Shown: positions 52,154 through 61,034 of the stretch, piece after piece | Layout of the letters: each line of letters opens with the position of its first letter | Position numbering within the stretch: the stretch's first letter is position 1 | Source: Cyanobacteria bacterium M_surface_10_m1_298 | GTDB lineage: Bacteria; Cyanobacteriota; Cyanobacteriia; PCC-6307; Cyanobiaceae | Assembly (NCBI GenBank): GCA_016882485.1 | Contig: VGPT01000001.1 | Span: 28,022-92,021, forward strand | Direction: 5' to 3' | Length of the DNA stretch: 64,000 bases | Position numbers and translations under genes: made by a program | Notes under the pieces: model-generated | What the model saw: only the letters and a program-made list of their open reading frames with translations | Databases searched by the model: none | What the model was told of the DNA's origin: nothing

Positions 52154-52501
52154 ATGTTCAACCCGGAGTTCCTGACTAGCGATAGCGAGCCGATCAGCAG
52201 CAACTCTCTGATCCAATACCTGCAGGAACAATCACCGGATGTGTTGCAGCGGGTTGCCCGCTCAGCCAGCGGCGACATTCAGGACATCATTCGCCACAAC
52301 GTTCAGGGGCTCCTGGGAATGCTCCCCGGTGAGCAGTTCGACGTGAAAATCACGGCGAGCCGTGATCACCTGGCCGGTCTTCTCGCCTCAGCGATGATGA
52401 CTGGATACTTCCTGCGCCAGATGGAGCAGCGCATGGAGCTGGAAGCCACGCTGTTTGAAGAGGGAGCCGCTGACGCCGATCCTGGCGAGCTACGGCTCTA
52501 G
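52154..52501 (+). CDS. DUF760-type protein
   Basis: NSLIQYLQEQSPDVLQRVARSASGDIQDIIRHNVQGLLGMLPGEQFDVKITASRDHLAGLLASAMMTGYFLRQMEQRMELE. Confidence 0.85.
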   Translation: MFNPEFLTSDSEPISSNSLIQYLQEQSPDVLQRVARSASGDIQDIIRHNVQGLLGMLPGEQFDVKITASRDHLAGLLASAMMTGYFLRQMEQRMELEATLFEEGAADADPGELRL

Positions 52502-52505
52502 CCCT

Positions 52506-53684
52506 CTAGTCGAGCGCGTCGCTCGGAACTACCCCTGAGCGCACCAACAACTGATCAAGATTGGCGAGATAGCCCCAGTTGCCCTGGTCCGGTGCCCAGG
52601 GGCGTTGTTCAAATGCGCTGGCCAAGCGCGAGAGCTGGGCGGCGGAATAGGGGATCGGTGCCTCATAGTGCGCCGGGACAATCCAACGCACCCCCTCCCA
52701 GCGGGAGAGCTCCTGCAACCAACGCACCACCACAGGCCTCGCCCTGGGGAAGACCAGGCGCTCAAGCACAGGGGCAACGAGGAGGCGGTCCACCGCCTGG
52801 GCCTGCAGCTGGGCAAAAGCATCCGTGGAACTCGAGCGCCACTGGAAGGGGTAGAGGCCGAAATAAGTGCGCGGGCTGCGGCACCCGGGGCGAAAGGCCC
52901 GAGAAAACAGGGCCGGAAGCGCCGGCACCTCGAGGGCCTCGGGCCTGAGGAAAGAGGCAAACAGAGCCAACCTCTCCCACCCCTTCTGACGACGATCAGG
53001 GCTATCGAGCAGGGGCTCATCGCCACGATCGCGGGCATGGAACAGCAACGGTGTGGGATCGAGGTTGAACAGGTCCGGGGGCTTCTGGTCGATCGCCACC
53101 AATGCATCGGTCAGCAGCAGGGCACCGCTGGCCAGATGCAGACAAGCAAACTCCTGAAAACGGCCAAGGCCCAGATCCAGCGGTCCAAGCGAGGCCCAGC
53201 GAAGATCATCAGCATGGGGGAAACCGTTGTCCCCCAAAACCTTCGTGCGCGTCATGGGGAATCCGAGCCAGGCCAGCGGCAACTGCAGTGGAAAACTCCA
53301 CTGACCGGGGGTCACCCATACCTGGGCGCCTGGGAAGGCCCGGGCCAGGGGAGGCACGGCCAACTTGTGCTCGAGCCCCGAGGCTGTCGGCAGCACAATT
53401 GTCTGCACCGGGCCGTAGCGCGCCTCCAGATCGCGAAGGGCGGCGCGAACTTCTCCAGTGGGCGCCACTGCGGCGTAGAGCATCAGGCCGCCCCGCACCC
53501 GGGCGACGGTCATCCGAATGGGAACAGCCACATAAAAAACGCCCTGGAGCTGCTCCACACTCCAGAGCTGATCTGGAATCAGCTCGCGCACCAGGGTGCG
53601 CTTACGGCCGTAGGGATAGAGCGGCAACAGCGGCCACCAGGGCCAACGCTGATCGGCGGAAGGGATCGCGCGCTTGGCCTCCAC
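52506..53684 (-). CDS. DUF4336-type protein
   Basis: WWPLLPLYPYGRKRTLVRELIPDQLWSVEQLQGVFYVAVPIRMTVARVRGGLMLYAAVAPTGE resembles cyanobacterial/plastid DUF4336. Confidence 0.75.
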   Translation of the reverse strand: MEAKRAIPSADQRWPWWPLLPLYPYGRKRTLVRELIPDQLWSVEQLQGVFYVAVPIRMTVARVRGGLMLYAAVAPTGEVRAALRDLEARYGPVQTIVLPTASGLEHKLAVPPLARAFPGAQVWVTPGQWSFPLQLPLAWLGFPMTRTKVLGDNGFPHADDLRWASLGPLDLGLGRFQEFACLHLASGALLLTDALVAIDQKPPDLFNLDPTPLLFHARDRGDEPLLDSPDRRQKGWERLALFASFLRPEALEVPALPALFSRAFRPGCRSPRTYFGLYPFQWRSSSTDAFAQLQAQAVDRLLVAPVLERLVFPRARPVVVRWLQELSRWEGVRWIVPAHYEAPIPYSAAQLSRLASAFEQRPWAPDQGNWGYLANLDQLLVRSGVVPSDALD

Positions 53685-53698
53685 GGCGGACTCCTGCC

Positions 53699-54496
53699 TC
53701 AGCTGAGCAGCACCAGGCTGATGCTCATCACCACCATGCCGGCTGTGATGCCAGCCATCATCAGGTGGTGATGGGCTCCGGTGCGCTGGGCAGCAGGCAA
53801 CAGCTCATCGAAGCAGATGTAGACCATGATTCCGGCGACGCTCGCAAACACCAGGCCAAGCACCAGATTGTTGAGCACTGAGCGCAGAAACACGTAGCCC
53901 ACCAGCGCACCGATCGGCTCGGCGAGACCGGAGGCGAAGGAAATCCAAAACGCTTTGCTGCGGCTGCCGGTGGCGTAGTACACGGGAGCAGCGACCGCCA
54001 GGCCCTCAGGGATGTTGTGGATCGCGATGGCAATGGCGATGCCGATTCCCAGCCGAGGCTCAGAAAGGGCGGCCACAAAGGTGGCCAGACCCTCCGGGAA
54101 GTTATGAATGCCAATGGCCAGGGCCGAGAACAAACCCGTGCGCATCAGCGCTGACGAATCCGCTCCCTCACGCAGGGGGAGCAGCGCCAGCTCATGGGAG
54201 GGCAGCATTCGGTCCATCAGTGCCAGCACCAACATCCCGGCAAAGAAGGCCAACACAGTGACCAGATAGGCCTGAACAGCGCCTAGCTCGGGAGTGAGGG
54301 CCTGCCTTGCTTTTGGGAAGATCTCCACGAAGGAGACAAAAATCATCACCCCGGCGGAAAAGCTGAGGGCCAGGGTGAGCAAGGAAGGGCTGAAGCGCCG
54401 CGTCAGGACGCCGAGCCAGCTGCCGATCCCCGTGGAGAGTCCGGCCCCCAAGGTAAGCAGAAAAGCAGGCAGCACCTGATGATCCAGCTCTGCCAA
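53699..54496 (-). CDS. ZIP-family metal transporter
   Basis: ALAIGIHNFPEGLATFVAAL, AIAIAIHNIPEGLAVAAPVY ZIP metal-binding helices. Confidence 0.94.
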   Translation of the reverse strand: MAELDHQVLPAFLLTLGAGLSTGIGSWLGVLTRRFSPSLLTLALSFSAGVMIFVSFVEIFPKARQALTPELGAVQAYLVTVLAFFAGMLVLALMDRMLPSHELALLPLREGADSSALMRTGLFSALAIGIHNFPEGLATFVAALSEPRLGIGIAIAIAIHNIPEGLAVAAPVYYATGSRSKAFWISFASGLAEPIGALVGYVFLRSVLNNLVLGLVFASVAGIMVYICFDELLPAAQRTGAHHHLMMAGITAGMVVMSISLVLLS

Positions 54497-54598
54497 ACCT
54501 CAGCTCCACCACTCAAACCAGCTCCGATAATCGCAGGCCGGGGGCTGCCAGCCCACTGGACAACACGAACTCCATGAGTCAGAACTCCAGCAGGAGGA

Positions 54599-54877
54599 GT
54601 GGCTCAACGCATGCAGACGCCGTTTGGGATCTGGCTCCCTCAAGTCACGGTGTTGCGCTGCGAGCACTTCGAGAAGGCGGTGGATGCTGTGGATGCGATC
54701 CGGCAGCGCCAATGCGTGGTGCTGCAGCTGGATCACCTTGAAGCCGCTGAAGCGCAACGGGTGCTCGACTTCGTGGCGGGAGCAACCCACGCGCTGGATG
54801 GGCAGATGGAGCGAGTGGGGGATGACACCTATTTGTTTGCCCCCTCAGGGGTCGAGGTCAGCCGGCTGCTCTCTTGA
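54599..54877 (+). CDS. Short SepF-like (DUF552) protein
   Basis: QVTVLRCEHFEKAVDAVDAIRQRQCVVLQLDHLEAAEAQRVLDFVAGATHALDGQMERVGDDTYLFAPSGVEV: SepF core domain. Confidence 0.82.
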   Translation: MAQRMQTPFGIWLPQVTVLRCEHFEKAVDAVDAIRQRQCVVLQLDHLEAAEAQRVLDFVAGATHALDGQMERVGDDTYLFAPSGVEVSRLLS

Positions 54878-54882
54878 AGCGT

Positions 54883-54996
54883 TCAACGCTTGAGGGGGGC
54901 CAGATCACTTGGCCGACTGAGAACCACCAGCACAGCAACGGTGAGCACCGTGGCAATCAGGAAGAGGGCACCGATCGCCGCGCTGTAGTCCGTCAT
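54883..54996 (-). CDS. Candidate small single-TM protein (37 aa)
   Basis: ATG(54996)...TGA; MTDYSAAIGALFLIATVLTVAVLVVLSRPSDLAPLKR. Below the ORF-track cutoff, downstream of psbA terminator. Confidence 0.45.
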   Translation of the reverse strand: MTDYSAAIGALFLIATVLTVAVLVVLSRPSDLAPLKR

Positions 54997-55054
54997 TCAC
55001 CCACCAACAAGATGAGATCAGCTTAACGGTTGTTTACATCGCTCTATGGACACC

Positions 55055-55081
55055 AAAAAGCCCCCGCGATCACGGGGGCTT
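55055..55081 (-). terminator. psbA rho-independent terminator
   Basis: Minus strand AAGCCCCCG-TGATCG-CGGGGGCTT followed by TTT. Confidence 0.85.
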
Positions 55082-55114
55082 GGGGAGGCCTGCTGACAGG
55101 CTCAGGCTGTTGGA

Positions 55115-56191
55115 TCAGCCAATCGAAGGGGCCGTGAGGGCCACGGGAATCGACTGGGTTGCCGCCAGGTCGAGGGGGAAGTTGTGAGCATTGCGCTCGT
55201 GCATCACTTCCATACCCAGGTTGGCGCGGTTCAGCACGTCGGCCCAGGTGTTCAGCACACGACCCTGGGAATCCAGGATCGACTGGTTGAAGTTGAAGCC
55301 GTTCAGGTTGAACGCCATGGTGCTCACGCCCATGGAGGTGAACCAGATGCCGACCACGGGCCAGGCACCGAGGAAGAAGTGCAGGCTGCGGCTGTTGTTG
55401 AAGCTGGCGTATTGGAAGATCAGGCGACCGAAGTAACCGTGGGCAGCCACGATGTTGTAGGTCTCTTCCTCCTGGCCGAACTTGTAGCCGTAGTTCTGGC
55501 TTTCGGTTTCGGTGGTTTCGCGCACCAGGGAGCTGGTCACCAGCGAACCGTGCATGGCGGAGAACAGCGAACCACCGAAGACGCCAGCCACACCCAGCAT
55601 GTGGAAGGGGTGCATCAGGATGTTGTGCTCAGCCTGGAACACCAACATGAAGTTGAAGGTGCCGCTGATCCCCAGGGGCATGCCGTCAGAAAAGGAGCCC
55701 TGACCGAAGGGGTAGATCAGGAAGACCGCGAAGGCTGCCGACAACGGAGCGCTGTAAGCAACGCAGATCCAGGGGCGCATGCCCAGGCGGTAGGAGAGCT
55801 CCCACTGCCGCCCCATGTAGCAGGAAATGCCCAGCAGGAAGTGGAACACCACCAACTGATAGGGGCCTCCGTTGTAGAGCCACTCATCGAGGCTGGCGGC
55901 TTCCCAGATGGGGTAGAAGTGCAGACCGATGGCGTTGCTGCTGGGGATCACAGCGCCGGAAATGATGTTGTTGCCGTAGATGAATGAACCGGCAACAGGC
56001 TCACGGATGCCGTCGATGTCGACGGGGGGAGCCGCAATGAAGGCAACGATGAAGCAGATGGTGGCCGCCAGCAGGCAGGGAATCATCAGCACACCGAACC
56101 AACCCACATAAATGCGGTTATCGGTGCTGGTGACCCACTCACAGAATTGTGACCAGGAGCTGGAGCGGCCGCTGCGAAGAGCAGTGGTCAT
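55115..56191 (-). CDS. psbA: Photosystem II D1 protein
   Basis: [38 protein letters not shown]...; full 358-aa D1 with C-terminal extension after NFPLDLA. Confidence 0.99.
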   Translation of the reverse strand: MTTALRSGRSSSWSQFCEWVTSTDNRIYVGWFGVLMIPCLLAATICFIVAFIAAPPVDIDGIREPVAGSFIYGNNIISGAVIPSSNAIGLHFYPIWEAASLDEWLYNGGPYQLVVFHFLLGISCYMGRQWELSYRLGMRPWICVAYSAPLSAAFAVFLIYPFGQGSFSDGMPLGISGTFNFMLVFQAEHNILMHPFHMLGVAGVFGGSLFSAMHGSLVTSSLVRETTETESQNYGYKFGQEEETYNIVAAHGYFGRLIFQYASFNNSRSLHFFLGAWPVVGIWFTSMGVSTMAFNLNGFNFNQSILDSQGRVLNTWADVLNRANLGMEVMHERNAHNFPLDLAATQSIPVALTAPSIG

Positions 56192-56309
56192 GAAGACAGG
56201 CTCGCTTGAACCGAATCAGTACAGATGCCACGTCGTGGCCCGACAAGACTATGGATCCTGTGAAAACTTTCTTGGGAGCAAAAATTAAATTCGCATTGCG
56301 ATCACTTTG

Positions 56310-56339
56310 TTCATGAAGAGTTCATGAACGCTTCATGAA
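56310..56339. repeat. Three TTCATGAA palindromes at 11-bp spacing upstream of psbA
   Basis: TTCATGAA at 56310, 56321 and 56332. Confidence 0.9.
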
Positions 56340-56341
56340 GA

Positions 56342-57739
56342 TCACGCCTGCAAGGGACTTTGAACCTGAAGCCAATCGCGGGCGTTCTGCACAAAGGCGC
56401 TCCAGTCGAGTCGCTCCTCCTCGGCCGCGCGCGCCACCAGCAATGGAGCCTGACGCTGCAGCAGCGACTCCAAATCCTGCTCGGGCACGCCGGCGGCCAG
56501 GGCCATGTAGTCGGCCATAGCGCGACCCACCACACGAGTGAGGTAAGCGGCACTCAACGCCTGAAGAGCGCCTCCCACCAGCCAGGTGGCGCCATGCAGC
56601 TTGACCAGAGAGGCAAGGGCCTGACTGCTCCACTCCACCACCCCCAAGGTGAGGGCCGCCTTGCCCAGCTCAGACGCCGCAGCCTGCAGCTGATCAAGCG
56701 ACCAGGAACACTCCCAGAGCTGGGCCATCTCCTGGAGCATCAGCCCATTGGCCGCTGCCAGCACCAGCAGATCGAGGCTGGGCAGCGGAGCCACCACCAC
56801 CCCAGCCGCCACGGTCCACTGCGTTCGCAGCAGGAGCTTCTGCCAGTGCTCACGGCGGAGTCGCTCCAGCTCAACCTGCCAGCAACCGTGCATCTCCTCG
56901 AAGCAGCGCTGCGTGTTGCGCTCGCTGGCCTGGGCACCAAGCTGCGCAAGGGTTGTGACCACCGGCGCCAGATCAGAGCCCAGTTGCTGCGGAGCGAAGG
57001 GGCTCCAGGGCAGGCAATGGTTGCGCAGATGAGCGGGCAGCTGCTGCCGCAGTTGCTCCAGAGCAAGGTTGCACGCACCCTGCAGTGGCCGCTCCACCAG
57101 CACCCGCAGCGGTTGTTGCTGCGGAAGCGCTTCAAGCCAGCGCAGATCAACCGCCTTCAGGGGCAGCTCCAGGCGATAGAGCACCAGGTCGCAATGCCGA
57201 AAGGCATCGGGCCACTGCCACTGGTCTGGGCTCAGGGGCAGGGGGTGGCTGCGATGCACCCGAAGCGGTCGGAGAGAGGCGCAGTGCTGCAACAACAGCT
57301 CCTGGAGGGATTCGCTCCAGGGCTCCGTGCCGACCAAAGCCAGATTGAGGTGGGGATCGCTCTGCTGCCGCGTCAACTCGGCCAACTGCTCTCGCCGCCT
57401 CTGCTGGCCATCGGCCCATCGCTCTGGTGGGAGCTCGAGGCTGCTTTGCAAGCGCTCAAACGAGGCCAGCACCTGCTCGCAGCGGGCAATCCAACCGGCC
57501 GTGGTCGTTGGCTTTAGCGGAGTTGCAGGCTGGCGACGCCGGCCCAGCAACAGCAAACCGGCGCCGGCCGCCGACAGGCTGACCAGCGAAGAGAGCGGAC
57601 CGTGCACGTTCTCAATCAGCAGCCAGCCGCCACCGAGAGCGGCCAACCAGGGCCACTGACGCAGAAGCGTTGACCTCACCACGACTGAGACGGCCGGCCC
57701 GCCAGGGGGCTTCCACTGCTCGGCTGCCTCAGGTCGCAT
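56342..57739 (-). CDS. DUF697-domain protein with degenerate GTPase-like region
   Basis: C-terminus VVAPLPSLDLLVLAAANGLMLQEMAQLWECSWSLDQL...VGGALQALSAAYLTRVVGRAMADYM is DUF697-like; ATG at 57739 preferred over the track start at 58111. Confidence 0.75.
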   Translation of the reverse strand: MRPEAAEQWKPPGGPAVSVVVRSTLLRQWPWLAALGGGWLLIENVHGPLSSLVSLSAAGAGLLLLGRRRQPATPLKPTTTAGWIARCEQVLASFERLQSSLELPPERWADGQQRRREQLAELTRQQSDPHLNLALVGTEPWSESLQELLLQHCASLRPLRVHRSHPLPLSPDQWQWPDAFRHCDLVLYRLELPLKAVDLRWLEALPQQQPLRVLVERPLQGACNLALEQLRQQLPAHLRNHCLPWSPFAPQQLGSDLAPVVTTLAQLGAQASERNTQRCFEEMHGCWQVELERLRREHWQKLLLRTQWTVAAGVVVAPLPSLDLLVLAAANGLMLQEMAQLWECSWSLDQLQAAASELGKAALTLGVVEWSSQALASLVKLHGATWLVGGALQALSAAYLTRVVGRAMADYMALAAGVPEQDLESLLQRQAPLLVARAAEEERLDWSAFVQNARDWLQVQSPLQA

Positions 57740-57793
57740 CAAGGGGCACTTGTGCTGGCGTCTGCGCCAACTCTTTAGCTCAGCTATTAACCC

Positions 57794-58792
57794 ATGCCCA
57801 GACCCAATAGCTTGGGAAGAGATCAGGAACCACGAGCGGGGATGGGTCGAGTCGGCCGCAACACCAGGGAGATGATCCAGCCGACGGCGCGCCAGGACAG
57901 CCGCGCCGAAGCCAAGCGGGTCTTGCTGGTGGCCTTGGGTGTGAATGTGGCGATGACCCTGCTCAAGCTGACGATCGGTCTCTTGAGTGGATCCCTGGCC
58001 TTGCTGGCCGATGCCATGCACAGCGCCACCGATGGCCTCTCCAGCTTGCTGGGATTGATCACCAACAACCTGTCGGATCCGAAGCCGGATCGCGATCATC
58101 CCTACGGGCACGACAAATACGAAGCGGTCGGCGCGGTGGCGATCGCGGGCTTCATCCTGTTCACGGCTTTTGAGATCGTGCGCACCGCCCTCGAGCGAAT
58201 CAGCTCAGGCCTTCAACCCCTGAAGCTCGATCCCCAAGAGCTGGTGATGCTGCTGATCGTGCTCGGCTGCAACCTGCTGCTGGCCGGTTATGAGAGAAGC
58301 GAAGGAAAACGCCTGGGAAATCAACTGCTGTTGGCGGATGCCCAGCACACCACCAGCGACATCTGGACGACAGTCGTCGTCCTGGTGGGGCTGACCGGTG
58401 TGGTGCTGTTCGACCTCAACTGGCTGGATGTGGCCATCGCCATTCCGCTCTGCCTGTTGCTGGTTCGCGTCTGCTGGCAGGTGATGCGCAGCAACCTGCC
58501 CTGGCTTGTGGATCAGATCGCCATCGCTCCGGAAGCCATTCATGAGGTCGCGATGGCGGTTCCTGGCGTGCTCAACGTGCACGACATCGCCAGTCGCGGG
58601 GTGCTGGGACAGCGGGTATTCATCGAGCTCCACATGGTGGTCGATGCCGACGATCTCCCCACGGCCCATCGCATCACGGAATTGGTGGAGGAACACCTGG
58701 AGGCCCGCTTCGGGCATGTGCGCTGCACGATTCACCTGGAGCCCAGGGAATACGCCATCCCCACCATCACCTTCCAGGGAACCCATGGCTGA
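57794..58792 (+). CDS. Cation diffusion facilitator family transporter
   Basis: LLSGSLALLADAMHSATDGLSSLLGLI, DRDHPYGHDKYEAVGAV, LLADAQHTTSDIWTTVVVL. Confidence 0.94.
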   Translation: MPRPNSLGRDQEPRAGMGRVGRNTREMIQPTARQDSRAEAKRVLLVALGVNVAMTLLKLTIGLLSGSLALLADAMHSATDGLSSLLGLITNNLSDPKPDRDHPYGHDKYEAVGAVAIAGFILFTAFEIVRTALERISSGLQPLKLDPQELVMLLIVLGCNLLLAGYERSEGKRLGNQLLLADAQHTTSDIWTTVVVLVGLTGVVLFDLNWLDVAIAIPLCLLLVRVCWQVMRSNLPWLVDQIAIAPEAIHEVAMAVPGVLNVHDIASRGVLGQRVFIELHMVVDADDLPTAHRITELVEEHLEARFGHVRCTIHLEPREYAIPTITFQGTHG

Positions 58793-59297
58793 GCCAGCCC
58801 TGCTGCTCACCGACCGGCACCAAAGGCAATTGGAGCTGTTGCTGGAGAGCCAACAACAGCAGCGCCACTGGCATGGCCAACTGCCGGTGGTCCTGCTGGA
58901 CCGTTGCTGGCTCCGCCTCCAGGTGCTGCCGGTGGAGCAGCTCTGCAGCGTGCTTCCCCCAGACAGCAGTGGAGATGCTCCGGAACTGGTGCGCTTTCGC
59001 GAGCTGCTGCGCGAAGGGATGAGCAGCCTTGAAGCCCAGGAGCAGTGCTGGCAAGACTTTGGCCGCGAGCCCTGCTCCGAAGCCCTACGACGGTTCTGGG
59101 CTGCCCAGGAACGAGGAAACCGGGGCTGGACCCTGCAGGTGTATCTGGACTGGCTGCAGCGCTACCGGCTGGGGATCGAGGGCGAAGGGCCAAAACCACT
59201 GCCGCTGGTGGTGCTGGCAAGACCCGACGGCCGCGAGCCGCATCAACTGGTCTGGCACTGGCCTGTATCCCAGCCCATGCGGCACACTTGCCCCTGA
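58785..59297 (+). CDS. Conserved hypothetical protein
   Basis: MAEPALLLTDRHQRQLELLLESQQQQRHWHGQLPVVLLDRCW...; ATG overlaps the end of the CDF gene. Confidence 0.6.
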   Translation: MAEPALLLTDRHQRQLELLLESQQQQRHWHGQLPVVLLDRCWLRLQVLPVEQLCSVLPPDSSGDAPELVRFRELLREGMSSLEAQEQCWQDFGREPCSEALRRFWAAQERGNRGWTLQVYLDWLQRYRLGIEGEGPKPLPLVVLARPDGREPHQLVWHWPVSQPMRHTCP

Positions 59298-59315
59298 CTT
59301 TTCAGGTGTGCGGCC

Positions 59316-59768
59316 ATGGCCGACGGTGATTTCCAACGCAATTCCGGAGACCAGCCCCGCGATGGGCGAGGACCGCGTGAGGGTGGTGGCTTTCGCATTC
59401 GCCTGAGCGATAACGAAATGCGCTCGGCCCGCGCTGTGCAAGAGGCCTTTGGCGTGCGCTCCACCGTCGCCGCGCTTGGACTGTCCCTGCGTGCCGTAGC
59501 CCAGCTGCTCGAGGAGGGTCGCATCGACGACCTGGTGGCCCAGCACAAAGCGAGTGCAGGGTCCCGAGGCCCTGGCGAGCGCCGAGCTCCCAGCGAGCGC
59601 CGCGCGCCCGGCGGGCGTGGAGAGCGCTCCGATCGTCCCGCCTCCAACCGCCCCAACCCCTTTGCTCGTCCCGCCAAGCCGGCTGCGGCTCCGATCGAAG
59701 AGACCGCTGCCGAGCCCGCTGTAGAGGCCGAGCCGACCACCCCGGCCCCTGAAGTCGAGGAGGCCTGA
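59316..59768 (+). CDS. Conserved hypothetical with helical core and low-complexity Arg/Pro/Glu tail
   Basis: FRIRLSDNEMRSARAVQEAFGVRSTVAALGLSLRAVAQLLEEGRIDDLVAQH. Confidence 0.65.
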   Translation: MADGDFQRNSGDQPRDGRGPREGGGFRIRLSDNEMRSARAVQEAFGVRSTVAALGLSLRAVAQLLEEGRIDDLVAQHKASAGSRGPGERRAPSERRAPGGRGERSDRPASNRPNPFARPAKPAAAPIEETAAEPAVEAEPTTPAPEVEEA

Positions 59769-59805
59769 GCCAAGGCAGAATCCGGCGATCTGCGAGCTGA
59801 TTCGG

Positions 59806-60828
59806 ATGCCACGCGCCAGGGTTCTTTCCGGGGTTCAACCCACTGGCGCGCTGCATCTGGGCAACTGGCTTGGCGCCATCCGCAACTGGGTCGAGCTGCA
59901 GGACAGCCACGACACTTTCTTCTGCGTGGTGGATCTCCATGCCATCACCGTTCCCCACAACCCCGCCCAGCTGGCGGACGACACCCGCAGCACAGCAGCG
60001 CTGTATCTGGCCTGCGGCATCGACCCGACCAAGGCCACCGTGTTCGTCCAGAGCCAGGTTCCAGCCCACAGCGAACTGTGCTGGCTGCTGAACTGCGTCA
60101 CACCGCTCAATTGGCTCGAGCGGATGATCCAGTTCAAGGAAAAGGCGGTGAAGCAGGGCGACCAGGTGTCGGTGGGCCTGCTCGACTACCCGGTGCTGAT
60201 GGCCGCCGACATCCTTCTCTACGACGCCGACTTAGTGCCGGTGGGAGAAGACCAGAAGCAACACCTGGAGCTGGCCCGCGACATTGCTCAGCAGCGCATC
60301 AACGCCCGCTTCGCCCCCAAGGATGCTGAAGGCGAGCCGATCCCAGTGCTGAAGGTTCCCGAGCCCCTGATCCTCAAGGAGGGAGCCCGGGTGATGAGCC
60401 TCACCGATGGGCGCAGCAAAATGAGCAAAAGCGATCCCAACGAGGGTTCGCGCATCAACCTCCTGGATCCGCCCGAGCTGATCACCAAGAAGGTGAAACG
60501 GGCCAAGACCGACCCGGTGATGGGCCTGGAATTCGGCAACCCCGAGCGGCCTGAAACCGACAACCTGCTGGGGCTGTATGCCCTGCTCAGCGGCAAGGGC
60601 CGCGATGCCGCTGCTAGCGAATGTGCCGACATGGGCTGGGGCACCTTCAAACCCCTGCTGGCGGAAACGCTGGTGGAGGCCCTGCGCCCGATCCAGGAGC
60701 GCTACAACGACTTCAACGCTGATCCAGGGGAGCTGGATCGCGTGCTCAAGGACGGCCGAGAGCGCGCCAACGCCGTGGCCCAGGCGACCCTGAATCGCAC
60801 GCGAGCGGCCCTGGGCTTCCTTCCCTGA
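59806..60828 (+). CDS. trpS: Tryptophanyl-tRNA synthetase
   Basis: RVLSGVQPTGALHLGNWLGAI, DGRSKMSKSDPNEGSRI (KMSKS). Confidence 0.97.
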   Translation: MPRARVLSGVQPTGALHLGNWLGAIRNWVELQDSHDTFFCVVDLHAITVPHNPAQLADDTRSTAALYLACGIDPTKATVFVQSQVPAHSELCWLLNCVTPLNWLERMIQFKEKAVKQGDQVSVGLLDYPVLMAADILLYDADLVPVGEDQKQHLELARDIAQQRINARFAPKDAEGEPIPVLKVPEPLILKEGARVMSLTDGRSKMSKSDPNEGSRINLLDPPELITKKVKRAKTDPVMGLEFGNPERPETDNLLGLYALLSGKGRDAAASECADMGWGTFKPLLAETLVEALRPIQERYNDFNADPGELDRVLKDGRERANAVAQATLNRTRAALGFLP

Positions 60829-61034
60829 GCCACAGCCCCTTTATCTAAACCTGAAGGAAAGATAAAGGTGGCTGATCATTAAGCCACTCGCCTCCCGAGC
60901 GACAAGCCGCATCCCGCCAGTCTCAGAGGGGACGACTCTCGATGTCGCCGCTAAGCACATGACCCCTGACCTTGTCCAGTTCGGCAGGGAATTCTCGTAT
61001 TGAGACTCGGAACTCGTCCAGTCTCACTGGACCC

